Shown: positions 8,688 through 19,039, counted from the stretch's first letter. The stretch: DNA of 64,000 bases from Williamsia sp. DF01-3 (GCF_023051145.1 NZ_JALKFS010000005.1:2745733-2809732), one strand, 5' to 3'. Notes: generated by a model not told the origin, from the letters alone. Numbers and translations: made by a program.

Positions 8688-9527
8688 ATGGCTGTCGTAA
8701 CCATGAAGCAGCTGCTGGACAGCGGCGCTCATTTCGGGCATCAGACCCGTCGTTGGAATCCGAAGATGAAGCGATTCATCTTCACCGATCGCAACGGCAT
8801 CTACATCATCGACCTGCAGCAGACGCTGACGTACATCGACAAGGCGTACGAGTTCGTCAAGGAGACGGTTGCCCACGGTGGCACCATCCTCTTCGTCGGA
8901 ACCAAGAAGCAGGCTCAGGAATCCATCGCCTCCGAATCGCTGCGCGTGGGCATGCCCTACGTGAACCAGCGCTGGCTCGGCGGCATGCTCACCAACTTCT
9001 CCACCGTGCACAAGCGTCTCCAGCGCCTCAAGGAACTCGAGGCCATGGAGCAGACCGGCGGTTTCGAAGGTCGCACCAAGAAGGAAATCCTCATGCTCAC
9101 GCGTGAGATGACCAAGCTGGATCGCACCCTCGGTGGTATCCGGGACATGTCGAAGGTCCCTTCGGCCATCTGGGTTGTCGACACCAACAAGGAGCACCTC
9201 GCGGTCTCCGAGGCTCGCAAGCTGAACATCCCGGTGATCGCCATCCTCGACACGAACTGCGATCCGGACCTCGTCGACTACCCGATCCCGGGTAACGATG
9301 ACGCCATCCGCAGCGCCGCACTCCTCACCCGCGTCGTCGCTTCGGCGGTTGCCGAGGGCCTGCAGGCTCGTGCCGGTCAGAGTGCCGATGCCGACGCCAA
9401 GCCCGAAGGTGGCGCCACCGAGCCGCTGGCCGAATGGGAGCAGGAACTGCTCACCCAGGCGACCACACCGGCCGCAGGCACCGAGGAAGCTGCCCCGGCG
9501 CAGGCCGAAACCCCCGCGCAGGCCTGA
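8688..9527 (+). CDS. rpsB: 30S ribosomal protein S2
   Basis: A 279-residue S2, a late-assembling protein of the small subunit. It begins [20 protein letters not shown] and carries the signatures [31 protein letters not shown] and the [14 protein letters not shown] segment. The C-terminus ends in an Ala/Pro/Glu-rich tail of about 40 residues, common in actinobacteria. It starts at ATG with only a weak GAAAG ribosome site. It is followed 54 bases later by tsf, the usual rpsB-tsf pair. Confidence 0.97.
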   Translation: MAVVTMKQLLDSGAHFGHQTRRWNPKMKRFIFTDRNGIYIIDLQQTLTYIDKAYEFVKETVAHGGTILFVGTKKQAQESIASESLRVGMPYVNQRWLGGMLTNFSTVHKRLQRLKELEAMEQTGGFEGRTKKEILMLTREMTKLDRTLGGIRDMSKVPSAIWVVDTNKEHLAVSEARKLNIPVIAILDTNCDPDLVDYPIPGNDDAIRSAALLTRVVASAVAEGLQARAGQSADADAKPEGGATEPLAEWEQELLTQATTPAAGTEEAAPAQAETPAQA

Positions 9528-9581
9528 TCCCTCCGGCTTTCGCATCACCCCCGACACAATCGACAGGAGGCTCGCCCACCC

Positions 9582-10406
9582 ATGGCGAATTACACCGCCG
9601 CTGACGTCAAGCGGCTCCGTGACCTCACCGGCGCGGGCATGCTCGACTGCAAGAACGCGCTGGCCAACAACGACGGCGATTTCGACAAGGCCGTCGAAGA
9701 ACTGCGGATCAAGGGCGCCAAGGACGTCGGCAAGCGTGCCGAGCGGTCCACCGCCGAAGGTCTGATCGCCGCCAAAGACGGCGCGATGATCGAGATCAAC
9801 TCCGAGACGGACTTCGTGGCCAAGAACGACGAGTTCCAGGCGCTGGCCGCTCAGGTTCTCGACGCTGCGGTCGCCGCCAAGACGTCGGACGTGGAGGCCC
9901 TCAAGGCCACCAGCGTCGGCGACAAGACGGTCGACGAGCTGATCCAGGCGCTCTCCGCCAAGATCGGCGAGAAGCTGGTCTTGAACCGGGTCTCGTACCA
10001 CGAGGGCAATGTGGCGTCCTACCTGCACAAGCGGGCTTCGGATCTGCCGCCTGCCGTCGGCGTCCTGGTGGAGTACACCGGCGACACCCCCGAGGCTGCG
10101 GAAGCTGCTCGTGGAGCCGCAATGCAGGTTGCTGCGTTGCGCGCCAAGTACGCCTCGCGCGACGAGGTGCCCGAGGACGTGGTGGCTTCCGAGCGTCGCA
10201 TCGCCGAGCAGACCGCTCGCGAGGAGGGCAAGCCCGAACAGGCACTGCCCAAGATCGTCGAAGGTCGGCTCAACGGATTCTTCAAGGACGTCGTGCTGGT
10301 CGACCAGCCGTCGGTCCAGGAATCCAAGAAGACGGTCAAGGCCGTCCTCGACGAGGCAGGGGCGCAGGTTGTGTCCTTCACTCGTTTCGAGGTCGGACAG
10401 GCCTGA
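9582..10406 (+). CDS. tsf: Translation elongation factor Ts
   Basis: A 274-residue EF-Ts, the nucleotide exchange factor that regenerates EF-Tu-GTP. The N-terminal UBA-like module ([20 protein letters not shown], then LDCKNAL) and the EF-Tu contact ETDFVAKN are intact. The start has AGGAGG 12 bases upstream. The gene is co-transcribed with rpsB and closed by a strong hairpin terminator 12 bases after its stop. Confidence 0.97.
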   Translation: MANYTAADVKRLRDLTGAGMLDCKNALANNDGDFDKAVEELRIKGAKDVGKRAERSTAEGLIAAKDGAMIEINSETDFVAKNDEFQALAAQVLDAAVAAKTSDVEALKATSVGDKTVDELIQALSAKIGEKLVLNRVSYHEGNVASYLHKRASDLPPAVGVLVEYTGDTPEAAEAARGAAMQVAALRAKYASRDEVPEDVVASERRIAEQTAREEGKPEQALPKIVEGRLNGFFKDVVLVDQPSVQESKKTVKAVLDEAGAQVVSFTRFEVGQA

Positions 10407-10417
10407 GTTTTCATGAG

Positions 10418-10456
10418 AGAACCCCGTGCGAATCAATCGATTCGCCGGGGTTCTTT
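10418..10456 (+). terminator. Rho-independent terminator after tsf
   Basis: AGAACCCCG pairs with CGGGGTTCT, and inside it GCGAATC pairs with GATTCGC around an AATC loop. This gives 16 pairs with one bulged T, and TTTGTG follows. It lies directly after the tsf stop. Confidence 0.85.
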
Positions 10457-10553
10457 GTGCTCGTTTAGGATTGGCCCGGACCCGGGACGCATCCCGGAAC
10501 TGCCGGCACCAACAACCCGCCGCGCCCACAATCGCTCCATGGAGGAACGCCAC

Positions 10554-11285
10554 ATGACCGACGACGCCACAGCTCAACGCGCCGGGTTCAAACGGGTTGT
10601 CCTGAAGCTGGGCGGCGAGATGTTCGGCGGCGGCAAGGTCGGTCTCGACCCCGACGTCGTGTCCACCGTCGCCGACCAGATCGCCGAGGTGGTCGACACC
10701 GGTGTCCAGGTGGCCGTGGTGATCGGCGGCGGAAACTTCTTCCGCGGCGCCGAACTACAGCAGCGGGGCCTCGAGCGCGCCCGGTCCGACTACATGGGCA
10801 TGCTCGGCACCGTTATGAATTGCCTTGCGCTACAAGACTTCCTGGAGAAGCGCGGCGTCGTCACCCGAGTGCAGACAGCCATCACGATGGGGCAGGTCGC
10901 AGAACCGTACATTCCGCTGCGTGCCCAGCGGCACCTCGAGAAGGGCCGTGTCGTCATCTTCGGAGCCGGCATGGGAATGCCGTACTTCTCCACGGACACC
11001 ACCGCTGCGCAACGCGCCCTCGAGATCAAGGCCGAGGTGGTTCTCATGGCCAAGGGCGTCGAGGGCGTCTACTCCGCCGATCCCAGGATCGACCCGGACG
11101 CCACCCTGTACCGCGAGATCACCCACCGTGAGGTGCTCGAACAGGGCCTCAAGGTCGCCGACGCCACCGCATTCAGTCTCTGTATGGACAACCAGATGCC
11201 CATCCTGGTCTTCAACCTGCTCGAGCAGGGCAACATCGCCCGTGCGGTCGCAGGTGAGAAGATCGGAACACTGGTCAGCACCTGA
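10554..11285 (+). CDS. pyrH: Uridylate kinase (UMP kinase)
   Basis: A 243-residue amino-acid-kinase-fold enzyme that phosphorylates UMP to UDP in pyrimidine nucleotide synthesis. Motifs include [13 protein letters not shown] at the N-terminus, [11 protein letters not shown], and the [12 protein letters not shown] and [13 protein letters not shown] segments. The ATG at 10554 is preceded by GGAGG at correct spacing. It follows the tsf terminator, so it probably has its own promoter between 10457 and 10540. Order rpsB-tsf-pyrH-frr-cdsA is the usual bacterial cluster. Confidence 0.96.
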   Translation: MTDDATAQRAGFKRVVLKLGGEMFGGGKVGLDPDVVSTVADQIAEVVDTGVQVAVVIGGGNFFRGAELQQRGLERARSDYMGMLGTVMNCLALQDFLEKRGVVTRVQTAITMGQVAEPYIPLRAQRHLEKGRVVIFGAGMGMPYFSTDTTAAQRALEIKAEVVLMAKGVEGVYSADPRIDPDATLYREITHREVLEQGLKVADATAFSLCMDNQMPILVFNLLEQGNIARAVAGEKIGTLVST

Positions 11286-11300
11286 CCCGCGACTCGGCCC

Positions 11301-11322
11301 GCCCGTCGTCGCGGAGACGGGC
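11301..11322 (+). other. Intercistronic stem-loop between pyrH and frr
   Basis: GCCCGTC pairs perfectly with GACGGGC around an 8-base loop. No T-run follows, so it is more likely an mRNA processing or attenuation element than a full terminator. Confidence 0.4.
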
Positions 11323-11360
11323 CGCCGCGGCACCATCACCACACGACAACGGAGGACACC

Positions 11361-11918
11361 ATGATCGACGACGCGCTGCTCGACGCCGAGGAAAAAATGG
11401 AGAAGGCCGTCATTGTGGCCCGCGACGACATGGGTTCGGTCCGAACCGGTCGGGCGAACCCGGCGATGTTCAACCGCGTCACCATCGACTACTACGGTGC
11501 GCCCACCCCGATCACACAGGTGTCGTCCATCAACACCCCGGAGCCGCGCATGGTGGTGATCAAGCCGTACGAGCAGTCGTCACTGGGCCTGATCGAAACA
11601 GCGATCCGCAACTCCGACCTCGGTGTCAATCCGACCAACGACGGCAACATCATCCGGGTCGCCATACCCCAGCTCACCGAGGAACGACGCCGTGAACTGG
11701 TCAAACAGGTCAAATCCAAGGGTGAGGACGCCAAGGTGTCCATCCGCAACGTGCGCCGAAAAGCGGTCGATGAACTCAAACGCATCCAAAAAGACGGCGA
11801 AGCCGGTGAGGATGAGGTGACCCGGGCCGAAAAGGATCTGGACAAGACCACCTCGACGTACGTCGCGCAGGTCGACGAATTGGTCAAACACAAGGAAAGC
11901 GAACTGCTCGAGGTCTAG
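11361..11918 (+). CDS. frr: Ribosome recycling factor
   Basis: A 185-residue RRF, which with EF-G splits post-termination ribosomes. It has the family's typical length and features: [21 protein letters not shown], then the hinge region around [19 protein letters not shown], and a C-terminal helix ending [10 protein letters not shown]. The ATG follows CGGAGGACACC. It sits 75 bases after pyrH and 7 bases before cdsA. Confidence 0.97.
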   Translation: MIDDALLDAEEKMEKAVIVARDDMGSVRTGRANPAMFNRVTIDYYGAPTPITQVSSINTPEPRMVVIKPYEQSSLGLIETAIRNSDLGVNPTNDGNIIRVAIPQLTEERRRELVKQVKSKGEDAKVSIRNVRRKAVDELKRIQKDGEAGEDEVTRAEKDLDKTTSTYVAQVDELVKHKESELLEV

Positions 11919-11925
11919 TCATCCG

Positions 11926-12837
11926 ATGACGACTTCACGCAGTTCCAGGGGAGCAGGGCAGACGGTGACCGACACAGATCGGCCGCAGGACACACCAGGA
12001 CCGCAGCCCAAGGGCTCCACCTCGCGGGCCGGCCGGAACCTCCCGGCCGCCATCGGGGTCGGGGGCGCTCTGGGAGTGTCGCTGATCCTGATCCTCACCT
12101 TCGTCCCCGAGGTCTGGTTCCCGGTCGTGGCGGTGGCCATCGCGGTCGCCAGCTGGGAGGTCACCAAACGATTCCGAGACGCCGGTATCAAGGTGGCGCT
12201 GATCCCGATCCTCGTGGGAGGACAGGCGATCATCTGGGTGAGCTGGCCTTGGGGGATCACCGGATCAGTGGTGGCCTTTGCCGCGACGGTCCTGGTCTCG
12301 ATGATCTGGAAACTGCTCTCGCAGGGATTGCATGCGGCGCCTCAGAACTACCTCCAGGACCTCGCCGGCACCACGTTGGTGCTCGCCTGGCTACCGCTGA
12401 TGGGCGCCTTCGGCGCCTCGATGGTGCTCGAAGAGCACGGTGCGGCGAAGGTCTTCACACTGATGATCGTCGTCGCCTGTTCCGATATCGGCGGGTACGT
12501 CGCGGGAGTCACCTTCGGCCGGCACGCGATGGTTCCCGCGATCAGCCCGAAGAAGTCCTGGGAGGGCATGGCCGGATCCATGCTGTTCGGCATCGTCGGC
12601 GCCGTCCTCACCGTCACCTACCTCGTCGACTCCCACTGGTGGATCGGACTGATCCTCGGGCCGGTGCTGGTCGTGTGCGCCACACTCGGCGATCTCGTGG
12701 AGTCACAGGTCAAGCGTGATCTCGGTATCAAGGACATGGGCACGCTGCTGCCAGGCCACGGCGGGATCATGGACCGACTCGACTCGGTGCTGCCGTCGGC
12801 CTTCGTGGTGTGGGCCGTGCTGGGCGCGCTGCTCTGA
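11926..12837 (+). CDS. cdsA: Phosphatidate cytidylyltransferase
   Basis: A 303-residue integral membrane enzyme that makes CDP-diacylglycerol from phosphatidic acid and CTP, the branch point of phospholipid synthesis. About seven or eight hydrophobic segments follow a 40-residue polar N-terminus. The CDP-transferase signature is complete near the C-terminus: SQVKRDLGIKDMG, then LLPGHGGIMDRLDS. The start may be the ATG at 11926, or a GTG at 11965 with GGGGAG before it; the first 14 residues are not conserved. It probably shares an mRNA with frr and ends at an imperfect hairpin shared with the convergent gene. Confidence 0.94.
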   Translation: MTTSRSSRGAGQTVTDTDRPQDTPGPQPKGSTSRAGRNLPAAIGVGGALGVSLILILTFVPEVWFPVVAVAIAVASWEVTKRFRDAGIKVALIPILVGGQAIIWVSWPWGITGSVVAFAATVLVSMIWKLLSQGLHAAPQNYLQDLAGTTLVLAWLPLMGAFGASMVLEEHGAAKVFTLMIVVACSDIGGYVAGVTFGRHAMVPAISPKKSWEGMAGSMLFGIVGAVLTVTYLVDSHWWIGLILGPVLVVCATLGDLVESQVKRDLGIKDMGTLLPGHGGIMDRLDSVLPSAFVVWAVLGALL

Positions 12838-12841
12838 TCGC

Positions 12842-12873
12842 TCACCGACCGCGGTCTCAACCGCAATCGGTGA
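12842..12873. terminator. Imperfect hairpin between convergent cdsA and lapA-like gene
   Basis: TCACCGACCGCGGT pairs with ACCGCAATCGGTGA around CTCA, with two C-A mismatches. There is no T-run. Its position between two convergent stops suggests a bidirectional terminator or mRNA end. Confidence 0.5.
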
Positions 12874-12882
12874 ACGTCGGGT

Positions 12883-13278
12883 TCAGGGCCGGGCCTTCTT
12901 CACCGCCCGGCGAACCTGCAACATCCGAAGACTCCCGATGATCGCGGTGATGACGGCGCCGAGGATCGCCGCGACGAGCAGGCTCACGCCGAGCGGCAGG
13001 TTCACACTCCAGAAGAAGAGATCGACCTGCTGCTTGTCGAGGTTCTGCAGGATGAAGATGAGCAGCACGAGGGTCACCAGGACACCGATGATGAGCCCGA
13101 CCCAGGCTGCGCGAGTGCGGGTGTGCCTCACGTCGTCGAGCGCTTTGCGCCGCTCGTCCTCGCGGTGGTCGGCGGCGGGGACATCGCTGCCGGTGTAGTC
13201 CGGGGGAGGCGCGCTGCCGGGGGTGGCCGGGTCGTACGCGGGTTCCTGCGGGTAACCCTCGGGCTGTTGGTAAGTCAT
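12883..13278 (-). CDS. LapA-domain (DUF1049) membrane protein
   Basis: A 131-residue protein with a Pro/Tyr/Asp-rich cytosolic N-terminus (about 60 residues) and two membrane helices. The first helix is around AWVGLIIGVLVTLVLLIFIL, the second around LPLGVSLLVAAILGAVITAI. The segment between them, QNLDKQQVDLFFWSVNLPLG, is the LapA/DUF1049 hallmark. E. coli LapA works with LapB in envelope assembly; the role in mycolate bacteria is unknown. The ATG at 13278 is preferred over one at 13287 because GGAG lies just before it. Confidence 0.78.
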   Translation of the reverse strand: MTYQQPEGYPQEPAYDPATPGSAPPPDYTGSDVPAADHREDERRKALDDVRHTRTRAAWVGLIIGVLVTLVLLIFILQNLDKQQVDLFFWSVNLPLGVSLLVAAILGAVITAIIGSLRMLQVRRAVKKARP

Positions 13279-13386
13279 GTGCTCCATGGTGCGTCAGCGC
13301 GCACCGAACGACAATGACGGTGATCGAATTGGCATCATCACCGGGCCGAATTGGCTTCTGTGGCCCCAGTCCGTCACCCTTGTGTT

Positions 13387-14496
13387 ATGACAAGTCCGCT
13401 GCCGCTGGTGTTCGACGCGCCCAAACGGGGCAAGCCGCCGCAGCATCTGGCCGACCTCGACGCCGCCGGCCGGGTCGCCGCAGTGACAAAACTGGGCTTG
13501 CCCAAGTTCCGTGCGGATCAATTGGCCCGCCAGTACTACGCCCGCCTCAACGCCGACCCGGCCGAGATGACGGACTTGCCTGCGGCCACGCGTGAAACCG
13601 TCGGTCAGGCTCTGTTCCCACAGCTGATGACGGTGGTTCGCCATATCGCCTGTGACGACAACACCACGCGCAAGACCCTGTGGCGACTTCATGACGGCAC
13701 GCTTCTCGAGTCGGTGTTGATGCGGTATTCCGATCGCACCACTCTGTGCATCTCTAGTCAGGCCGGCTGTGGCATGGCCTGCCCGTTCTGCGCGACGGGT
13801 CAGGGCGGCCTCGACCGCAATCTCTCCACCGCAGAGATCGTCGACCAGGTGCGCGCCGCCGCCCGGTCCATGCGTGACGGGGAACTCGGCGACCCCGGGC
13901 GTCTCTCCAACGTCGTCTTCATGGGAATGGGCGAACCGCTCGCAAACTACAAGAGGGTCATCGACGCCGTCCGGCGCATCACGTCACCGGCTCCCGAAGG
14001 CCTCGGGATCTCGCAGCGGTCGGTCACGGTGTCGACCGTGGGTCTGGCGCCCGCCATCCGGCGGATGGCCGACGAAGGACTGACCGTGACCCTCGCGGTG
14101 TCGCTGCACACCCCGGACGACGAACTGCGCGACACCCTGGTTCCGGTGAACAACCGGTGGTCGGTGCGCGAGGTACTCGACGCCGCCCGCTACTACGCGG
14201 ACTCCACCGGTCGGCGGGTCTCAATCGAATACGCCCTCATCCGCGACATCAACGACCAGCCGTGGCGTGCCGACTTGCTCGGCGAGAAGCTGCGCAAGGC
14301 ACTCGGACCCCTGGTGCACGTGAATCTGATCCCCCTCAACCCGACGCCGGGCTCGAAGTGGGACGCGAGCCCCAAGCCTGTCGAGCGCGAGTTCGTGAGA
14401 CGCGTGATCGCGCAGGGTGTTTCGTGTACGGTTCGCGACACCCGTGGCCAGGAGATCGCCGCGGCCTGCGGGCAACTCGCTGCCGAAGAGCGCTGA
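13387..14496 (+). CDS. rlmN: 23S rRNA (adenine-C2)-methyltransferase RlmN
   Basis: A 369-residue radical-SAM enzyme that methylates A2503 of 23S rRNA and A37 of some tRNAs. The cluster-binding motif CGMACPFC gives Cys 128, 132 and 135. The SAM-binding [11 protein letters not shown] and the C-terminal catalytic Cys region ([20 protein letters not shown]) are present. The ATG at 13387 places the conserved region in the usual position; twelve further codons upstream are open but not conserved. It diverges from the LapA-like gene. Position matches Rv2880c. Confidence 0.95.
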   Translation: MTSPLPLVFDAPKRGKPPQHLADLDAAGRVAAVTKLGLPKFRADQLARQYYARLNADPAEMTDLPAATRETVGQALFPQLMTVVRHIACDDNTTRKTLWRLHDGTLLESVLMRYSDRTTLCISSQAGCGMACPFCATGQGGLDRNLSTAEIVDQVRAAARSMRDGELGDPGRLSNVVFMGMGEPLANYKRVIDAVRRITSPAPEGLGISQRSVTVSTVGLAPAIRRMADEGLTVTLAVSLHTPDDELRDTLVPVNNRWSVREVLDAARYYADSTGRRVSIEYALIRDINDQPWRADLLGEKLRKALGPLVHVNLIPLNPTPGSKWDASPKPVEREFVRRVIAQGVSCTVRDTRGQEIAAACGQLAAEER

Positions 14497-14628
14497 GGCA
14501 CCTTCACCTGGCACGGCCCTCGGCTGATGCCACGCACCATGTGTGCGGCATTCGCAGGACAAGTGTCCCCCCGTACATCGATCAGATGCTGTACTCGTCA
14601 CACACGCCCGAACAGATGAGACGAGACC

Positions 14629-15699
14629 ATGACTTCCCAGGCGCCCATGACCACGGACCAATTCGCCGACCATGTGTTCGGTGCTCTACTCGGCGCCCAG
14701 CAGGTCCAGGCGCTGTATCTGGGTGACCGGCTCGGCTGGTACGAACTGCTCGCGAAGGAAGGCCCGCTGTCACCAGCGGAATTGGCGGAGCGATCCGGGA
14801 CAGCGGAACGCTATGCGCGGGAGTGGCTCGAGCATCAGGCGGTCTCGGGTTACGTGATCGCCGACATCGGGCCCGAGGTCACCCGATTCGCACTGCCGGC
14901 AGAGTATTCCGAGGTTCTGGTGAACGGTGACAGCCTGTCGTACCTCGCCCCGCTGGCACGGTTGTCGGTCGCCACGGGGAGTCAGATGTCGGAACTGCTG
15001 CAGGCCTATCGCAGCGGCGGCGGTGTGTCGTGGCAGCAACTCGGCGCCGATGCCCGCGAGGCGCAGTCGTACGCCAACCGGCCGATGTACATGGGGCAGC
15101 TGACTTCTGAGTTCCTACCGCAGATCCCTGATCTGCATGCGTTGTTGACGTCGGGTGCGCGTATCGCCGACCTGGGATGCGGTGAGGGATGGTCGTCGAT
15201 CGCTCTTGCTGTGGGATATCCGAACGTCACAGTCGACGGCTACGACATCGACACGGACTCGGTGGCCGCCGCGCAGCGGAACGCTGCCGAGTACGGTGTG
15301 TCGGACCGCGTCACGGTGACCGTGGCCGATGCTCAGTCAGAACTGGATTCCGACAGCCACGATGCGGTCTTCGCCTTCGAGTGCGTACACGACCTCTCGG
15401 ATCCGGTGTCGTTCCTCGCGACGATGCGTCGAATAGCGAAACCCGGCGCGCCGATCATCGTGATGGACGAACGGACAGCCGATTCCTTCACCCCTGATGC
15501 CGGGCCGGTGGAACAACTGTTGTACGGATTCTCGATCGGGTGTTGCCTGCCCGACAGCATGTCCGGCGGGGACAGTGCAGCCACCGGAACTGTCATGCGG
15601 ACGTCCACGCTTGATGCCTACGCCCGGTCGGCAGGACTGGACGGGGCCTCCGTGCTCGACATCGAGCATGACATCTTCCGGTTCTACCGGCTCCAATGA
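14629..15699 (+). CDS. Class I SAM-dependent methyltransferase with N-terminal winged helix
   Basis: A 356-residue protein resembling M. tuberculosis Rv2258c. The N-terminal 100 residues form a winged-helix-like module (LLAKEGPLSPAELAERSGTA, ending YAREWLEHQAVSGYV). The Rossmann methyltransferase domain begins at IADLGCGEGWSSIALAVG, with YDIDTDSV, VADAQSELD and FAFECVHDLSDPVSF. The substrate is unknown; similar proteins act on small hydroxylated or natural-product substrates. The 132-base spacer before it suggests its own promoter. It converges with the ankyrin-protein gene. Confidence 0.82.
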   Translation: MTSQAPMTTDQFADHVFGALLGAQQVQALYLGDRLGWYELLAKEGPLSPAELAERSGTAERYAREWLEHQAVSGYVIADIGPEVTRFALPAEYSEVLVNGDSLSYLAPLARLSVATGSQMSELLQAYRSGGGVSWQQLGADAREAQSYANRPMYMGQLTSEFLPQIPDLHALLTSGARIADLGCGEGWSSIALAVGYPNVTVDGYDIDTDSVAAAQRNAAEYGVSDRVTVTVADAQSELDSDSHDAVFAFECVHDLSDPVSFLATMRRIAKPGAPIIVMDERTADSFTPDAGPVEQLLYGFSIGCCLPDSMSGGDSAATGTVMRTSTLDAYARSAGLDGASVLDIEHDIFRFYRLQ

Positions 15700-15738
15700 C
15701 GGCAATCGGGTGATGCCGCGGGACCACGCCGGCCGCGG

Positions 15739-16461
15739 TCAACCACCCAGGAGCCGCACGATGTCGGTCTGACCGAGGTTGCGTGCATTGTCCAGGGCAG
15801 TTCGTCCTTGCGCGTCCCGGATATCGGGGTTGGCACCCGCCCTGAGCAGGCGCGCCACGATGTCCTGGTACGGCGCCGAACCATCCCCGTAGACAACGGC
15901 TTCGAGAAGTGCGGTCCAGCCGGAGTAATTGATGTGGTCCAGCGGAACCCCGGCGTCGATCAGCAACTGCACGGTTGTCGGGTGCCCCTTCTCCGCTGCC
16001 GGAATCAGGGCGGTGCCCCCGAATCGGTTGAGCGACCGCACATCTGCGCCGTGGTCGAGGGTGAGGACGAGTATCTCGTCGAGGCCTTCGGCGCCCGCGT
16101 ACAGATACGCCGAATCGTCGAGATGATCCTTGGCGTTGACATCGGCGCCGGCGAGGATCAGCCGTCGCGCGGTCTCGACATCACCAGCCTTGGTGGCCGC
16201 GATCAAGGGCGTGCGTCCGTCGGCATCGGTGACCTCGAGTGCGGGATCGGGGCTGGGTGTCGAACTCGGCGGTGCCGGCGGGGGCGTTGTGAAGATGACC
16301 GATGGACGAGCGGCCGACGGCTCGGTGCTGTTGGCGCGAGGGGGCTCGGACGTGGCGGTGCACGCAGCGCAAAGGAGGATCAGGCATCCCGCTGTGGCGG
16401 ACAGTGCCCGTCGCAGGCGGGAGGGCGAGGACGCGACCGCGCCTACTTCTTGATCGCCCAT
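15739..16461 (-). CDS. Ankyrin-repeat lipoprotein, probable
   Basis: A 240-residue exported protein. A signal sequence (about residues 17-33) ends at CAAC, a plausible though non-canonical lipobox. A Ser/Pro-rich spacer of about 40 residues follows, then about four ankyrin repeats: DGRTPLIAATKAGDVETARR, LILAGADVNAKD, FGGTALIPAAEKGHPTTVQL, and DAQGRTALDNARNLGQTDIV. Ankyrin repeats bind proteins; the partner is unknown. Its first 19 bases overlap the end of the upstream DUF2631 gene on the same strand, so the two are likely co-translated. No Shine-Dalgarno sequence is obvious. Confidence 0.75.
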   Translation of the reverse strand: MGDQEVGAVASSPSRLRRALSATAGCLILLCAACTATSEPPRANSTEPSAARPSVIFTTPPPAPPSSTPSPDPALEVTDADGRTPLIAATKAGDVETARRLILAGADVNAKDHLDDSAYLYAGAEGLDEILVLTLDHGADVRSLNRFGGTALIPAAEKGHPTTVQLLIDAGVPLDHINYSGWTALLEAVVYGDGSAPYQDIVARLLRAGANPDIRDAQGRTALDNARNLGQTDIVRLLGG

Positions 16462-16697
16462 TTTCTGCGGCTGAGGATCTCGCCGCGGATCAAGATGAAG
16501 GCGAGGAGCAAGGCGAAGCCGAGCAGGAAGAGGTCTTCGATGTGGCCTTCGTGATTTCCGATCATCATGACCAGCAGCGCCACGATCGAGACCACAGCGG
16601 CGATCTTGAAAGTCTTGAGACCTTCGCCGTGCCAGCCGAATCGGGCCGACGGCGCATCCGCGGGCTCGCGCTTGTACTCGACCTCAGTGCTGGCCAC
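16443..16697 (-). CDS. DUF2631 family membrane protein
   Basis: An 84-residue protein of the actinobacterial DUF2631 family. It has a polar N-terminus with APSARFGWHGEG, which is the family hallmark, followed by two hydrophobic helices (about residues 30-46 and 55-70) and a basic tail, SRRKWAIKK. Function is unknown. The start is a GTG with CAGGAG about 5 bases before it. It overlaps the ankyrin lipoprotein gene downstream. Confidence 0.78.
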   Translation of the reverse strand: MASTEVEYKREPADAPSARFGWHGEGLKTFKIAAVVSIVALLVMMIGNHEGHIEDLFLLGFALLLAFILIRGEILSRRKWAIKK

Positions 16698-16833
16698 GGC
16701 TACTCCTGATGGTTGGACCGACGATTCTTCCGCGTCAGCATATCGTGGGTGGCAGGCCCCCGGCCGACGTGGGGTTGGTCGAGCCGGGCGCCCCGCACCG
16801 TCTCCGCTGCGCCTTGGGTGACCCGGTGCCAGA

Positions 16834-17813
16834 ATGAACGCCGTGCCGCTGGAAAATCATGCAAGCGCCGACTACCCGCGTGATCTGGTCGGATACGGCC
16901 GGACCCCACCGCAACCGCAGTGGCCAGGTGAGGCCAACATCGCCGTGCAATTCGTCCTCAACTATGAGGAGGGTTCGGAGAACAACGTCCTCGAGGGCGA
17001 CCGCGGGAGTGAGACGTTCCTGTCGGAAATGGTTGGCGCAGAATCATTTCCCAACCGGCACATGAGCATGGAGTCGTTGTACGAGTACGGTTCGCGGGCG
17101 GCCTGTGGCGACTGCTCCGCGTCTTCGACCGCCGCGAACTGCCCCTGACCATCTTCGCCGTCGCACAAGCCATGGCGCGCAACCCCGAGGCCGTCGCTGC
17201 TTTTCTCGAACGGGGCGACGAGATCGCTTCGCACGGCTTGCGCTGGCTCAGCTATCAATTGGTCGACCCCGACATCGAACGTGCCCACATGGCCGAAGCC
17301 GTCGAGATCCTCACGGAACTGACCGGAAGCGCGCCGCTCGGCTGGTACACCGGCCGGGATTCGCCCAACACCCGTCGGCTGGTCGTCGAGCACGGCGGTT
17401 TCCTGTACGACTCCGACAGTTATGCCGATGACCTGCCGTACTGGGACAAGGTGACCGTCCCGGGTCGGGGACCCGGTACCTCAGACCGCACCGTTGATCA
17501 TCTTGTTGTGCCGTACACCCTCGACACCAATGACATGAAGTTCTCCTCACCGGCGGGCTTCCCCTCAGGCGACCAGTTCTTCGCCCACCTGCGCGATGCG
17601 TTCGACGTTCTCTACGCCGAGGGTGAGGCGGGGGCCCCGAAGATGTTGTCGATCGGGTTGCATTGCCGGTTGGCGGGCCGCCCCGCTCGTACTGCAGCCT
17701 TGGAGCGTTTTCTCGACCACGTGCAGTCGCATGACAAGGTGTGGATCGCCCGGCGGGTCGACATCGCTCGCCACTGGGCCGAGCGACATCCGGCGCCTGG
17801 GGCCGGCGGATGA
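16834..17813 (+). pseudogene. puuE: Allantoinase PuuE (polysaccharide-deacetylase fold), frameshifted
   Basis: The two halves of one allantoinase/PuuE protein lie in different frames. PuuE opens allantoin in urate catabolism. Frame 1 (from ATG 16834) gives YPRDLVGYGRTPP, IAVQFVLNYEEGSEN, SFPNRHMSMESLYEYGSRA, then garbles and stops at 17148. The next frame, entered at about 17100, reads LWRLLRVFDRRELPLTIFAV and continues to LGWYTGRDSPNTRRLV, YDSDSYADDLPYWDKV and the C-terminus at 17813. Adding one G in GCGGGCGGCC around 17098-17102 restores SRAGLWRLL and a protein of about 326 residues, the family's normal length. This is either a recent inactivating deletion or a sequencing error. All other conserved blocks are intact. 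Confidence 0.85.
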
Positions 17814-17872
17814 CAGGTCGCCGCCCGTCGAGGTGGTCGCGCGGGTAGTACGGGATCGATCACACTGGGTGG

Positions 17873-19039
17873 GTGACCACACGCGTTCTCATCCTCGGTA
17901 GCACCGGATCGATCGGTACCCAGGCGCTGGAGGTGATCTCAGCCAACCGTGACCGATTCGCCGTGGCCGGCCTCGGCGCCGGTGGCGGCAACGTCGACCT
18001 GCTCGCGAAGCAGATCAGTCAGTGGCAGCTCCCCGGCTCGGCGGTCGCCGTCGCCGATCCTGATGCTGCCGCACGCGTCGAGTCCGTCACCGGGACGAAC
18101 GGCGTCCTGTCGGGTCCAGATGCCATGAGCGACCTGGTCGAGGCGACCGGCGCAGACGTGGTGCTCAACGCCGTGGTCGGATCGCTCGGACTCAGGCCGA
18201 CGCTGACGGCGCTGCGATCCGGTGCCCGGTTGGCGCTGGCCAACAAGGAGTCGCTCGTCGCCGGGGGAGCGTTGGTGCTGGCCGCGGCCGGGCCGGATCA
18301 GATCGTGCCTGTGGACAGCGAACACTCTGCGATAGCGCAATGCCTACGTGCCGGTACGGCTGCCGAGGTCGACCGGCTGGTGCTCACCGCGTCCGGCGGG
18401 CCGTTCTTCGGCTGGGGTGCCGCAGCCCTGGAGGACGTGACCCCAGAGCAAGCCGGCAAACACCCGACCTGGTCGATGGGGCCGATGATCACCCTCAACT
18501 CGGCGACCCTGGTGAACAAGGCGCTGGAGGTGATCGAGGCCCATCTGCTGTTCGGGGTTCCATACGAACGCATCGACGTGACAGTTCACCGCCAGTCGAT
18601 CGTGCATTCCATGGTCACGTTCATCGACGGCGCCACGGTCGCCAAGGCGTCTCCTCCGTCGATGAGGCTGCCGATCGCCCTCGCCCTGGGCTGGCCGGAC
18701 CGCATTGCGGGGGCGTCGACGCCGTGCGACTTCTCGTCCGCGGCGACGTGGACGTTCGAACCGGTCGACAACGCGGTGTTCCCGGCCATCGATCTCGCCC
18801 GTCACGCCGGAATGCGTGGGGGATCGCTGACGGCGGTGTTCAACGCCGCCAATGAAGCAGCTGCCGACGGGTTCTTCGCAGGTGCCATCAGGTTCCCCCG
18901 GATAGTCGGGATCATCGAAGAGGTGCTTGCAGCTGCGGATCAGTGGACCGAGGACCCAGGTACGGTGGATGACGTCCTGGCGGCCGATGCCTGGGCGCGG
19001 GAACGCGCTCGTCTGCTCGTCGCCGGTGTGCACCGTTAG
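17873..19039 (+). CDS. dxr: 1-deoxy-D-xylulose 5-phosphate reductoisomerase
   Basis: A 388-residue enzyme of the MEP isoprenoid pathway, making 2-C-methyl-D-erythritol 4-phosphate with NADPH and divalent metal. The nucleotide-binding [15 protein letters not shown] is at the N-terminus. Further on are [24 protein letters not shown] (metal-binding E), the ASGGPFFGW loop and [17 protein letters not shown]. The start is a GTG six bases after CACACT, suggesting a leaderless mRNA. It begins the conserved dxr-rip1-ispG-GNAT-pbp series (Rv2870c to Rv2864c order). Confidence 0.96.
   Translation: MTTRVLILGSTGSIGTQALEVISANRDRFAVAGLGAGGGNVDLLAKQISQWQLPGSAVAVADPDAAARVESVTGTNGVLSGPDAMSDLVEATGADVVLNAVVGSLGLRPTLTALRSGARLALANKESLVAGGALVLAAAGPDQIVPVDSEHSAIAQCLRAGTAAEVDRLVLTASGGPFFGWGAAALEDVTPEQAGKHPTWSMGPMITLNSATLVNKALEVIEAHLLFGVPYERIDVTVHRQSIVHSMVTFIDGATVAKASPPSMRLPIALALGWPDRIAGASTPCDFSSAATWTFEPVDNAVFPAIDLARHAGMRGGSLTAVFNAANEAAADGFFAGAIRFPRIVGIIEEVLAAADQWTEDPGTVDDVLAADAWARERARLLVAGVHR

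Noticed and set aside
8559-10577. 672-codon minus-strand reading frame across rpsB-tsf
   Set aside because: It is exactly antisense to two unmistakable ribosomal genes and encodes no recognisable domain; GC-rich codon bias makes such mirror frames common.
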